DNA of 57,017 nt, taken from the NCBI GenBank assembly GCA_041686695.1, contig JAWLDJ010000007.1:1-57017 (forward strand), given 5' to 3'. The notes under the pieces were generated by a model that had not been told where the DNA came from, did not search any database, and saw only the letters and a list, made by a program, of their open reading frames with translations. The position numbers and the translations under genes are program-made. The DNA is from T1Sed10-7 sp041686695. Lineage in GTDB: Bacteria > Actinomycetota > Nitriliruptoria > Nitriliruptorales > Nitriliruptoraceae. Below, piece by piece: positions 48,384-56,261 of the stretch. Each line of letters opens with the position of its first letter. Position 1 is the first letter of the stretch.

Positions 48384-49093
48384 CGACCTGGCGGCAGCGC
48401 CCGGTGTTCCTGCTCGCCGTGATCGCGGCGGCCTGCGTGGCGCCGCCGACCGAACCCCTGGTCGCCCCCGCTGCCATCGAGGTGGAGGACCGCGAGCTCC
48501 CCGAGATCGCGGCGGAGTCGACCGAGCGGCGGGTACAGGAGGTGACCGTCCGGGTGCGTTCGCTCGGCTGCGAGCAGTTCGGCCTGGGGTCCGGGTTCGT
48601 GCTCCCCGGCGGGATCGTGGTGACCAACCGCCACGTGGTGGGCCAGCCGCGTGAGGTCACGCTCAACACCTGGGACGGGCGCTCGCTGTCGGCCGAGGTG
48701 GCGGGCGTGGCCACCGACTCGGATCTCGCGCTGCTCCAGCTCGCGGATGCCGGCGAGGTGCCGGTGGCCGAGCTGCGTCCCGATCCGGTGCGACGGGGGG
48801 AGGCGGTGTTCGCCGTCGGCTACCCCGGGGGCGGGCCAGCTCGTGTCAGTCCGGGGCGCGTGCTCGGCACGGTCGACGGGACCGTGCTCGGTGAGCCCGC
48901 CGAGGTCATCCGGGTGGAGGTCGACATCGCCCAGGGCAACTCCGGCGGCCCGCTGGTGGACCGGGAGGGCCTCGTCGTCGGCGTGGTCTTCGCGATCGAG
49001 GTGGACGCCGGCATCGGCCTGGCCGTCCCCGTCGCGACGCTCCTCGAACGGCTGGAGGACGGCGGCGCGCTGGTGGCGCCGGGCCCCTGCTGA
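48380..49093 (+). CDS. Secreted or lipid-anchored trypsin-like serine protease
   Basis: A 237-residue S1-family protease of HtrA type without a PDZ domain. The triad is H85 ('TNRHVV'), D115 ('DSDLALLQ') and S188 ('GNSGGPL'). The N-terminus has a short hydrophobic segment ending 'LAVIAAACVAPP', a plausible lipobox with the modified Cys. It is translationally coupled (GTGA overlap) to the coiled-coil membrane protein, which suggests the two act together at the outer face of the membrane. Substrate unknown. Confidence 0.85.
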   Translation: MTTWRQRPVFLLAVIAAACVAPPTEPLVAPAAIEVEDRELPEIAAESTERRVQEVTVRVRSLGCEQFGLGSGFVLPGGIVVTNRHVVGQPREVTLNTWDGRSLSAEVAGVATDSDLALLQLADAGEVPVAELRPDPVRRGEAVFAVGYPGGGPARVSPGRVLGTVDGTVLGEPAEVIRVEVDIAQGNSGGPLVDREGLVVGVVFAIEVDAGIGLAVPVATLLERLEDGGALVAPGPC

Positions 49094-49112
49094 GCGCTGC
49101 GGCCCCGGGAAC

Positions 49113-49868
49113 TCAGCCGCCGCCGGCGGGCTGGCGAGGGGCGGTGCTGCTGCTCGGCGTCAGGACCCACTGTTCGAGCGGCCAGGACACCGCGTCGAGC
49201 AACCGGACGAGACGTGCGGTCGTGGCGACCGCGGTCTCGCGTCGGTCGGCACGGGGGGCAAGGGTGCTGCGCAGCTCGGTGCTGGAGGTCCGCCGGCGCC
49301 GGATCCACAGCCCCTCCAGTGCTGCCGCTTCCAGAGCTCGTCGGGCGCGCCGCACGCCGCCGGTGACCGCGATGGCCACGACCGGGTGGCCACGGTCGTC
49401 AGCCACCACCTCGATGTGCAGGGTGGCGGTCAGGTCCGAGGCCATCACCCCGGCGGCACGGTTCAGCCGAGCGCCGGGTGCCCGGCTGGCGGCCCGCAGC
49501 GGGTGGACCGCTGCGGTGTGGGCACGGGCGAGGGCGCTGGCGACCAGGTCGGGGTGGAGCCGGACGGCCCGGTCGGGAACGGTGAGGTCGACCTCGATCG
49601 CATCGAGCTCGGCCTGGCTGGGGTCCCGGGGTGCCGTGGCGGCCGTGCGCGAGGGGCGTCCGCGCGTGACGCTCGGTCGGCTGAGGTCCTCCTCCACCAG
49701 CCGTTCGAAGGCGGCCTGGAGCTGGTGGAAGATGCGCACATCGCCCCCACGGTCGGGATGGTGCTCCCGCGCGAGCCGGCGGTAGGCACGCTTGACCTGG
49801 CCATCGGAGCTCGGCAGCGTCACCTGCAGCAGGCGCGCCGCCTGTTCGCGGGTCAGACGCTCGCTCAC
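49113..49868 (-). CDS. J-domain protein
   Basis: A 251-residue protein with an N-terminal DnaJ domain (residues 5-60) carrying the HPD motif at 37-39 in 'REHHPDRGG', needed to stimulate Hsp70 ATPase. The rest lacks the Gly/Phe and zinc-finger regions of DnaJ. Instead a ~150-residue domain of unknown fold follows ('LHIEVVADDRGHPVVAIAVT'). It is therefore a type III J-protein, probably a specialised co-chaperone. The GTG at 49868 fits the family N-terminus. It lies 75 bp downstream of the deacetylase gene on the same strand. Confidence 0.85.
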   Translation of the reverse strand: MSERLTREQAARLLQVTLPSSDGQVKRAYRRLAREHHPDRGGDVRIFHQLQAAFERLVEEDLSRPSVTRGRPSRTAATAPRDPSQAELDAIEVDLTVPDRAVRLHPDLVASALARAHTAAVHPLRAASRAPGARLNRAAGVMASDLTATLHIEVVADDRGHPVVAIAVTGGVRRARRALEAAALEGLWIRRRRTSSTELRSTLAPRADRRETAVATTARLVRLLDAVSWPLEQWVLTPSSSTAPRQPAGGG

Positions 49869-49943
49869 GGTGCCTCGAGGTGGGTCGGTACAGGCGCGCC
49901 GCAGGGTACGCCGGGCGGCCCGTCCGGGCAGCGCCCGTCGCGG

Positions 49944-51026
49944 TCACGCGGCGCGGGCGTCGACGAACGCCGACAGCGTCCCTGCGGCCAACGCGCCGAG
50001 GTGGTCGAGGGCGTAGCCACCCTCCTGCAGCAGCACGGTCGGCCGCCGCAGCGCTCCGAGCAGCGCTCCCAGGCGGCGGTAGCCCTGCGTGGTCACCGAC
50101 AGCTGGCCGAGTGGGTCGACCGCCGCTGCGTCGTAGCCCAACGACACCACCACCGCGACCGGGTCGAAGGCCTCAGCGAGCTCGCCGGCCACCTCGACGG
50201 CGGTGAGCATCCCGTCGTCGCCGGTCCCCGGTGGCAGGGGAAGGTTGCGGGTCGTGCCGTGCCCCGCGCCCTCTCCCAGCTCGTCCGGGTAGCCGGAGAA
50301 GTACGGGTACTGCTGGTCGGGATCGGCGTGCACCGACAGGTAGAGGACCTGCGGGTCGCGCCAGAACACGTCCTGGGTGCCGTTGCCGTGATGCACGTCG
50401 ACGTCGAGGATCACCACCCGTCCGTGGGCCCGCAGCCGCCGGGCCGCGACCGCCGCGTGGTTGAGCAGGCAGAACCCACCGAAGTAGTCCGGGCCCGCGT
50501 GGTGGCCGGGCGGGCGCGTCAGGGCGTAGGCAGCGCCGGCACCGTCGAGCACCAGGTCCACCGCTGTGCACGCGACGTCGACGGCGACCCGGGCGGCGAG
50601 GTAGGACCCGGCCACCAGCGGGGTCGCGGTGTCGGTGCAGAACCAGCCGAGCGCGCCCAGCGGGGAGCTGGGACGTCGCCCACCAGCCGCCCACCGCGGT
50701 GACCGGAAGGTGTCGGCGATCATCACCTCGGGTCCGCCGGCGGCCCGCCACGCCGGGTGGGCCTGCCGCAGGTAGGCCACCATCGCCGGGTCGTGGATGC
50801 CCTCGAGCACCTCGTCGCCATGGGTGTCCGGAGCGTGTTCCTCGATCCCGACGGCACGCAGACCCGCGAGGATCACGTCGAGACGCTCGGGCCGCTCGTG
50901 CACCGGCTGGACGCGGCGGCCGGCGTTGAGCTCGTAGGACGGGTCGTGGCCGCGGTGACGGTCGTCCACCACCACGGGCAGATCGGCGGTGGCCACGGTC
51001 TCGCCCGGCCGCCCGGACAGGCTCAC
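49944..51026 (-). CDS. Histone deacetylase-like hydrolase (HDAC/AcuC/APAH superfamily)
   Basis: A 360-residue zinc deacetylase. Motifs include 'RPPGHHAGPDYFGGFCLLNH' (paired catalytic histidines), 'ILDVDVHHGNGTQDV' (Asp and His zinc ligands) and 'SLGYDAAAVDPLGQL' (third ligand), then 'LLQEGGYAL'. The sequence fits class II HDAC-like enzymes acting on acetyl-lysine or acetylpolyamines. The GTG at 51026 overlaps the preceding membrane-protein gene's stop by 4 nt, which fixes the start. Confidence 0.92.
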   Translation of the reverse strand: MSLSGRPGETVATADLPVVVDDRHRGHDPSYELNAGRRVQPVHERPERLDVILAGLRAVGIEEHAPDTHGDEVLEGIHDPAMVAYLRQAHPAWRAAGGPEVMIADTFRSPRWAAGGRRPSSPLGALGWFCTDTATPLVAGSYLAARVAVDVACTAVDLVLDGAGAAYALTRPPGHHAGPDYFGGFCLLNHAAVAARRLRAHGRVVILDVDVHHGNGTQDVFWRDPQVLYLSVHADPDQQYPYFSGYPDELGEGAGHGTTRNLPLPPGTGDDGMLTAVEVAGELAEAFDPVAVVVSLGYDAAAVDPLGQLSVTTQGYRRLGALLGALRRPTVLLQEGGYALDHLGALAAGTLSAFVDARAA

Positions 51027-51706
51027 TCCGGCTCCGGCACCCATACCTCGTCGGTGTCCGCGGACCGTCGCTGCTGCCACCAGTAGGCGCCGGCGCCGCC
51101 GGCACCGAGTAGCAGCAGCGCCCCCGCCAGCCAGCCACCGCCGTCGTCCTCGTCCTCGTCGCCAGCCGTCGCTCGGACCCGCTCCGCCCGGTTGAGGACC
51201 GCCGCCAACGCCTCGGCCTGGGCCTGCAGGTCGCGCTCGCTGGCCTTGGCGGCACGCCGACGGCTGAACAGCACCACGATGGTCGTGACCGCTGCGATCG
51301 TGCCACCGACCGCGAGAGCGGTCGAGCGCAGCCGGCCGGTCAGGTCGTCGCGATCGGGTACCCGAGCCTGGAGCGCCGCGAGATCCTGCTCGAGGCCGGC
51401 CCGCAGGGTCGCCGCCTTCTGTTCGGCTTCCGCCACCGAGGTGGCGGGACCGCCGCGCCGCTCGTCGACCGCGCTGGAGACCTCCTTGCCCACCTCCCCG
51501 ACGGTCTGCTTGGCCTTGTCGACCTCGGCCTTGACCTTGTCGACGCGTTCCTCGGCCTTGGCCTTGAGCTGCTGGACCTTCTGCTCGGCCTTGGCCGTGT
51601 CCACGCGTTGCTCGGCCTTGGCCGTGTACTGCTCGACCTTCTGCTCGGCCGCGGCCTTGGCGCTCTGGCCGCCGTCGCCGGTGCTCGTCTGGTCTGCGCT
51701 GCTCAT
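51023..51706 (-). CDS. Coiled-coil membrane protein
   Basis: A 227-residue protein. Residues 15-75 are a Lys/Glu/Ala-rich coiled coil made of repeats such as 'KAEQKV', 'KAEQRV' and 'KAEERV'. A first membrane helix is near residues 128-147 ('TALAVGGTIAAVTTIVVLF'), a second near 192-210 ('GWLAGALLLLGAGGAGAYWW'). The helical repeats resemble LEA/apolipoprotein-like or DUF3618-type actinobacterial proteins. The ATG overlaps the Holin-X stop (ATGA), and its own stop overlaps the deacetylase start. Confidence 0.75.
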   Translation of the reverse strand: MSSADQTSTGDGGQSAKAAAEQKVEQYTAKAEQRVDTAKAEQKVQQLKAKAEERVDKVKAEVDKAKQTVGEVGKEVSSAVDERRGGPATSVAEAEQKAATLRAGLEQDLAALQARVPDRDDLTGRLRSTALAVGGTIAAVTTIVVLFSRRRAAKASERDLQAQAEALAAVLNRAERVRATAGDEDEDDGGGWLAGALLLLGAGGAGAYWWQQRRSADTDEVWVPEPE

Positions 51707-52128
51707 CGGCTCACCTGCTCGCTCGCCCAGGTCTTCGTGCGTTCCAGCTCTGCCATGGTCTGCTCCGGCTTGAACGCGCGCTTGAAGTAGCGCACGGCGA
51801 CCAGGACGAGGATGACCGCGATCAGGGTGTAGATCGCGGTGATGATCAGCCAGGCCAACCAGGGCTCCACGACCAGCATCAGGGCGTAGGCGCCGGTCAC
51901 CCCGACGAAGGCCAGGATGAACAGTCCCATGATGGCGCCAGCCACGACGAGCCCGACGGCGATGGCCTTCTCCGTCGCGATGCGCTGGACCTCGAGCTTG
52001 GCGAGCTCGAGCTCGGTCTTGAGCAGGCCCTGACCGTTCGCGATCAACGACGCGAGCACCTCGGAGGTGGCGCGCTCGTCGCTCGCAGCGGCGCTCTTGG
52101 ACCCGCCGGTGGGCGGGGTGGTGGACAC
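51703..52128 (-). CDS. Actinobacterial Holin-X / phage holin family protein
   Basis: A 141-residue membrane protein of the PF07332 type. A soluble N-terminal helix ('LLKTELELAKLEVQRIATEK') precedes two hydrophobic hairpins ('AIMGLFILAFVGVTGAYALM', 'LIITAIYTLIAVILVLVAV'). Despite the name, these proteins are chromosomal and no phage genes are nearby. GTG 52128 has GAGGAG eight bases upstream. It is the first gene of a tightly overlapping set with the coiled-coil protein and deacetylase. A minus-strand TAGGGT box is at 52186-52191. Confidence 0.85.
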   Translation of the reverse strand: MSTTPPTGGSKSAAASDERATSEVLASLIANGQGLLKTELELAKLEVQRIATEKAIAVGLVVAGAIMGLFILAFVGVTGAYALMLVVEPWLAWLIITAIYTLIAVILVLVAVRYFKRAFKPEQTMAELERTKTWASEQVSR

Positions 52129-52185
52129 GATCTCGCTCCTCGCGGCTGGGCGGTCTCATGGCTGCGGACCGCGGCGTCACCCCCC

Positions 52186-52191
52186 ACCCTA
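52186..52191 (-). promoter_or_regulatory. Possible -10 box for the Holin-X/deacetylase genes (TAGGGT)
   Basis: On the minus strand, TAGGGT lies about 58 bp before the GTG at 52128. Confidence 0.35.
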
Positions 52192-52293
52192 ATGGCGTGC
52201 CCGGCGCTGTGGCGGCCGCTGCGTCGGCGGCCGCGGCGCAGCGAGCCGTCACGCGGAGCTCCGATCCACCCAGCGGTCCACACATCGCCGGGT

Positions 52294-52320
52294 CTGGCAC
52301 CCATGGCCGTCGAGTGCCAG
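52294..52320 (+). promoter_or_regulatory. CIRCE-like HrcA operator
   Basis: CTGGCACCC-N9-GAGTGCCAG, a 9-9-9 inverted repeat, matches the CIRCE consensus TTAGCACTC-N9-GAGTGCTAA at 13 of 18 arm positions. The substitutions are toward G/C. It ends 5 bp before the TACCCT -10 box and covers the -35 region, so bound HrcA would block its own promoter. Confidence 0.8.
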
Positions 52321-52325
52321 GGCGG

Positions 52326-52331
52326 TACCCT
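52326..52331 (+). promoter_or_regulatory. -10 box of the hrcA promoter (TACCCT)
   Basis: TACCCT lies directly after the CIRCE-like element and about 45 bp before the ATG. Confidence 0.5.
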
Positions 52332-52376
52332 CTGCGGGTACGCAGCACGGGCACCGACGACGGGAGGAGGTGCACG

Positions 52377-53555
52377 ATGACCAGCACATCCGGATCGACC
52401 GCGCGCACCGCCGCTCGGATCGCGGCGGACAGCGCCGAGGCCGTCCACCTCGAGGTCGCCGTCCCGGCGGAAGCGGCCCAGGCTGCCGCGCTCGAGGTCG
52501 CCGCCGATGCGGACAGCACCCTGGACGACCCGGTCGAGCTCGACGAGCGCAAGCGCACGATCCTGCGTGCCATCGTCAGCGAGTACGTCGCCCGGGGCGA
52601 GCCCGTCGGCTCCAAGCGGGTCGTCGAGGTGGCAGGCCTCGACGTCTCCGCTGCCACCGTCCGCAACGAGATGTCGGCGCTGGAGTCGCTGGGCTACATC
52701 GCCCAGCCACACACCTCCGCCGGACGGATCCCCACCGACATGGGGTACCGGCGGTTCGTGGACGACCTCAGTGCCGATCCCGCGCTGGACGGTGCTCGAC
52801 GTGAGCTCGTCCAGGAACTGCTCGGCCCGGCCTCCGACGTCGAGGACCTGCTCGCACGGACCTCGTCGGTGCTCAGCCAGCTGACCCGCCTGGTCTCGCT
52901 GGTGATCGCCCCGGCGGTGGACGCCTCCCGGTTGAAGCTGTGCGAGCTGGTCGGACTCAGCCCGGGCTCCGCACTGCTGCTGCTGGTCGCCGACACCGGC
53001 CGCGTGGAGAAGCGGTCGGTGGAGCTGCCGGCCGAGACCACCGATCAGGACCTCGACCGTGTCCGCACCGTGCTCGCCGAGCAGGTCCGGGGGCGGCGGC
53101 TGGGCGAGGTGCACGCGACGTTGCTCCACCTCGTCGAGGACGCCCCCTCCGACCTGCGGGAGCTCCTCAGAGCCCTCGCCGAGGCCACCGCGCGGGAGCT
53201 CGCCGATGACACCGTCCACCACGTGTTCGTCGGCGGCCAGGCCTCCCTGGCGGGCGACGAGGCCTTCGAGCGTGAGCACCTGTCCCGTGTCCTGCAGCTG
53301 ATCGAGGAACGTGCCACCCTGGCCCGTCTCCTGGCCGAAGCCACCAACGACGACCGCCCGACGGTGCGGATCGGCGGCGAGAACCAGGTGGAGGACCTGC
53401 GCGCCGCCTCCCTGGTCGCCCAGCGCTACCAGCTGGTCACCGCCGGTTCGTTGGGGGTCCTCGGCCCGACGCGGATGGACTACGCCACCGTGCTGGCCAC
53501 CGTACGCGCCGTCGCTGACCAGCTGCAGGTGACCCTCACCGACCTGTCGGGCTGA
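52377..53555 (+). CDS. hrcA: Heat-shock repressor HrcA
   Basis: HrcA represses chaperone genes by binding CIRCE and needs GroEL to be active. The 392 residues contain the N-terminal winged helix ('ERKRTILRAIVSEYVARGEP' and 'VSAATVRNEMSALESLGYIA'), followed by 'QPHTSAGRIPTDMGYRRFVD', the strongest HrcA signature, then the GAF-like and dimerisation regions. The first ~50 residues are an extra Ala-rich extension before the usual N-terminus. GGGAGGAGG six bases upstream supports ATG 52377. A CIRCE-like operator precedes it. Confidence 0.95.
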   Translation: MTSTSGSTARTAARIAADSAEAVHLEVAVPAEAAQAAALEVAADADSTLDDPVELDERKRTILRAIVSEYVARGEPVGSKRVVEVAGLDVSAATVRNEMSALESLGYIAQPHTSAGRIPTDMGYRRFVDDLSADPALDGARRELVQELLGPASDVEDLLARTSSVLSQLTRLVSLVIAPAVDASRLKLCELVGLSPGSALLLLVADTGRVEKRSVELPAETTDQDLDRVRTVLAEQVRGRRLGEVHATLLHLVEDAPSDLRELLRALAEATARELADDTVHHVFVGGQASLAGDEAFEREHLSRVLQLIEERATLARLLAEATNDDRPTVRIGGENQVEDLRAASLVAQRYQLVTAGSLGVLGPTRMDYATVLATVRAVADQLQVTLTDLSG

Positions 53556-53631
53556 CCGCCCATCCCCGTGGTCACCGACCCATCTCGACCACCGCCCCGA
53601 ACGTCCGACGCCATCACCCCTGCGAGGAACC

Positions 53632-54765
53632 GTGTCCGACCTCTACGAGCTGCTGGATATCCCCCGCGACGCCGGTGAGGACGATGTCAAGCGCGCCTAC
53701 CGGCGCAAGGCCCGCGAGCACCACCCCGACGCCGGCGGCGACGAGGAGTCGTTCAAGGCCATCACCCACGCGTACCAGGTGCTCTCCGATCCCACCAAGC
53801 GTGCCCGCTACGACCGCTTCGGCGACGACGGGACGACGAACGGCCGCTCGAGCGGTGACCCCTTCGGCTTCGGCGGCGCCGGCTTCGGTGGCATCGACGA
53901 CGTGATCGACGCGTTCTTCGGCCAGGCGTCCGGCTTCGGCGGGGCGCGCGGTGGGCGTCGCGCCCGTCGGGACCAGCCCGGCCGGGACGTCCTGGTCGTG
54001 GTCGAGCTCACCCTCGAAGAGGTCGTCACCGGGGTCAGCCGGGACATCGAGGTGGACGTCCCCCGGGCCTGCGACACCTGTGATGGCAGCGGGTCGGCGG
54101 CAGGGGCCGGGCCGACCAGCTGTCGGACCTGCGGCGGGGCTGGCCAGGTCCAGCGCGTGGTCCGGACCGCCTTCGGGCAGCTGGCGACCGCCGCCCCCTG
54201 CTCGGCGTGCCAGGGAACCGGGCGCACCGTGAGCGATCCGTGTCCGGACTGCTCGGGGGAGGGGCGGCGCCCGACCAAGCGCACGCTGCGCGTCGACGTG
54301 CCCGCCGGCCTGGAGGATGGTGACCGCATCCCGGTCCGCGGTGAAGGCGAGGCCGGCCGCAACGGGGCCACCGCCGGTGATCTGTACGTGCAGGTCCGGG
54401 TGGCCGCCCACGAACTGTTCGAGCGCGACGGCCGCGACCTGGCCGCCGAGGTCAGCGTGCCGGTGACCCAGGCAGCGCTCGGTGGCAGCTTGACCGCGCC
54501 CACCGTCGATGGCGAGGAGGTCGAGATCCCCGTCCCCGCCGGAACGCAGCCGGGCGACGTGCTGACCGTGCGCCGCGCCGGCCTGCCGGTGCGTGGCGGT
54601 GGCCGTCGCGGGGACCTGCACCTGGTCGTGCGCGTCGAGGTGCCGACGGGTCTGGATGCCGAGCAGCGTGGTCTGCTCGAGCAGCTCGCCGCCGCCCGTG
54701 GGGAGGAGCTGTCGCAGCGCTCGGGGGGACGCTTCTCGCGCCTGCGTGATGCGCTCCAGCGGTGA
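53632..54765 (+). CDS. dnaJ: Chaperone protein DnaJ
   Basis: Hsp40 co-chaperone of DnaK. The 377 residues have a complete type I architecture: J-domain with HPD ('REHHPDAGGD'), Gly/Phe region ('GFGGAGFGGIDDV'), four CxxCxGxG-type zinc repeats ('CDTCDGSG', 'CRTCGGAG', 'CSACQGTG', 'CPDCSGEG') and the C-terminal substrate-binding domain. GTG 53632 follows GAGGAAC. It lies 76 bp after hrcA with no terminator between, so both probably come from the CIRCE-controlled promoter. Confidence 0.96.
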   Translation: MSDLYELLDIPRDAGEDDVKRAYRRKAREHHPDAGGDEESFKAITHAYQVLSDPTKRARYDRFGDDGTTNGRSSGDPFGFGGAGFGGIDDVIDAFFGQASGFGGARGGRRARRDQPGRDVLVVVELTLEEVVTGVSRDIEVDVPRACDTCDGSGSAAGAGPTSCRTCGGAGQVQRVVRTAFGQLATAAPCSACQGTGRTVSDPCPDCSGEGRRPTKRTLRVDVPAGLEDGDRIPVRGEGEAGRNGATAGDLYVQVRVAAHELFERDGRDLAAEVSVPVTQAALGGSLTAPTVDGEEVEIPVPAGTQPGDVLTVRRAGLPVRGGGRRGDLHLVVRVEVPTGLDAEQRGLLEQLAAARGEELSQRSGGRFSRLRDALQR

Positions 54766-54784
54766 GCGAGGACCTGGTGCGGCG

Positions 54785-55516
54785 GTGAGCCTCACGCCGT
54801 ATCTCCACCTCGACGTGGCGCTGTCGGGCGCCCGGATCGGCGATCGGCTGCCCCTGAACCGCGACGATCGTCACCACCTCGGCACCGTGCTGCGACTCGG
54901 TCCGGGTGCCGCCGTCGAGATCGCCGACGGGCAGGGCACCAGCGCATCGGCCACCCTGGCGGACGGAGAGGTCGAGCTGGTGCGCAACCCCGTGGTCCGG
55001 CCCGAGCCACGCCCGTGGCTGGTGCTGGCCCAGGCTCTGCCGAAGGGACGCAAGCTCGACGAGATCGTGCGCCACGCCTGCGAACTCGGCGTCGACGAGC
55101 TGCGGGTCATCGACACGACACGCGCGGTCGCCCGGCTCGACGAGCGCCGGGCGGCCCGTGCGCGCGAGCGCTGGAACGCCGTCGTGCGCGCGGCCTGCGA
55201 ACAGGCCCGGCGACCCCGGCGCCCGGCCGTCTCGGGCCCGATCGGACTCGACCGTCTCGGACGGGACGACGAGCTGCTGCTGCTCGCTCATCCGGACGCG
55301 CCGGCACTGCCCTCGGTGGCCTCGGTCTGGCAACCGGCGGCACGCCTGGTCCTGGCGGTCGGACCCGAGGGGGGCTTCACCGACGCCGAGGTCGCGGACG
55401 CGGTCGCCCGTGGCGCCCTGGCGGTCGGCCTCGGGCCGTCGGTCCTGCGGGCCGAACACGCGGGTGCTGCCGGTCTGGCGGTGCTGGCGGCCGCCACCGG
55501 CCGCTGGGGGACGTGA
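54785..55516 (+). CDS. rsmE: 16S rRNA (uracil-1498-N3)-methyltransferase
   Basis: Methylates U1498 of 16S rRNA using SAM. The 243 residues have an N-terminal PUA-like domain ('RDDRHHLGTVLRLGPGAAVE') and a C-terminal SPOUT knot with 'AVGPEGGFTDAEVADA' and 'LGPSVLRAEHAG', both diagnostic for RsmE. It starts 19 bp after dnaJ; dnaJ-rsmE is a conserved pair. GTG 54785 is supported by GAGGAC upstream. Confidence 0.95.
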   Translation: MSLTPYLHLDVALSGARIGDRLPLNRDDRHHLGTVLRLGPGAAVEIADGQGTSASATLADGEVELVRNPVVRPEPRPWLVLAQALPKGRKLDEIVRHACELGVDELRVIDTTRAVARLDERRAARARERWNAVVRAACEQARRPRRPAVSGPIGLDRLGRDDELLLLAHPDAPALPSVASVWQPAARLVLAVGPEGGFTDAEVADAVARGALAVGLGPSVLRAEHAGAAGLAVLAAATGRWGT

Positions 55517-55576
55517 CCCGCCGGGTATGGACGGGTGCACTGGGTCAGGATGCTTCTGGCTCGCGGATCCTCCGGG

Positions 55577-55582
55577 TATCGT
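55577..55582 (+). promoter_or_regulatory. Possible -10 box of bldD (TATCGT)
   Basis: TATCGT lies 61 bp before the bldD ATG, with TTCTGG 17 bp upstream (55554-55559) as a weak -35. BldD represses its own gene in Streptomyces, but no clear BldD box was found here. Confidence 0.35.
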
Positions 55583-55643
55583 GGCGCGCCAGTGGAGGCA
55601 GCGGGGTGCCAGCCAGGTGCTCTGTCCCCGACTCGAGGGTGCG

Positions 55644-56120
55644 ATGTCCGCGGACGACAGCCGGTACGCCAGGCAGCTCGGCGATCGTCTTCGTCGTGTG
55701 CGGCAACAGCAGGGGCTGTCGCTGCACGAGGTCGAGGCGCGCAGCGAGGGTGACCTGAAGGCATCGGTCGTGGGCGCTTACGAGCGGGGTGAGCGGGCGG
55801 TGTCCATCACCCGGTTGCAGCGGCTGGCGGCCTTCTTCCGCGTGCCGGTCTCGGAGCTGCTCCCGGCCGAGGACCGCACCGTGGCCGGGTCCAGCGACCA
55901 GGGGCCCGAGTTGGTCATCGACCTGGTGGCCCTGGAGCGGGAACGTGAGGTGGAGCCCGCGGTCCAGCGGTACGCCTCCGCGATCCAGGCTCGCCGCGGG
56001 GACTACAACGGGCGTGTCCTGACGGTGCGCAATGCCGACCTCGAGCTCCTGGCTGCGGTCCTCGATGCCTCGCCGGAGGAGCTGCGCCGCCGGCTGACCG
56101 CCGCAGGCGTCGTGCGCTGA
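55644..56120 (+). CDS. bldD: BldD-type transcription factor with c-di-GMP binding signature
   Basis: A 158-residue homologue of BldD, the c-di-GMP-controlled master repressor of Streptomyces development. The N-terminal XRE-type helix-turn-helix reads 'YARQLGDRLRRVRQQQGLSL' followed by 'VVGAYERGERAVSITRLQRL', matching BldD closely. In the C-terminal domain the c-di-GMP motif RXD-X8-RXXD is intact: R118-G-D120 and R129-N-A-D132, embedded in 'RRGDYNGRVLTVRNADLELL'. Length is close to the family. It sits between rsmE and phoH, an uncommon place for bldD. GAGGG precedes the ATG. Confidence 0.93.
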   Translation: MSADDSRYARQLGDRLRRVRQQQGLSLHEVEARSEGDLKASVVGAYERGERAVSITRLQRLAAFFRVPVSELLPAEDRTVAGSSDQGPELVIDLVALEREREVEPAVQRYASAIQARRGDYNGRVLTVRNADLELLAAVLDASPEELRRRLTAAGVVR

Positions 56121-56151
56121 AGGGACTCGGTCGCGCGCGGCCGCCTGGGGC

Positions 56152-56157
56152 TACCCT
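56152..56157 (+). promoter_or_regulatory. Possible -10 box of phoH (TACCCT)
   Basis: TACCCT lies 32 bp after the bldD stop and 104 bp before GTG 56262, or 23 bp before the alternative GTG at 56181. Confidence 0.35.
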
Positions 56158-56261
56158 GCACCGCTGCAGCGCACGCATCGGTGGTCCCGGTCCCGGTTCC
56201 CGCCGATCGTGAGCGGACGCGATCCGCACCGCCGTCCCCCGTCGAGGAGTCACCCCCACCC

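Noticed and set aside
51703..52128. Prophage lysis module suggested by the holin-like gene
   Set aside because: There are no endolysin, integrase or structural phage genes nearby. The Holin-X family is a common chromosomal actinobacterial family.
55513..55528. GACCC-gcc-GGGT palindrome as a BldD autoregulatory box
   Set aside because: Half-site spacing does not fit the BldD consensus, and the site lies at the very end of rsmE.
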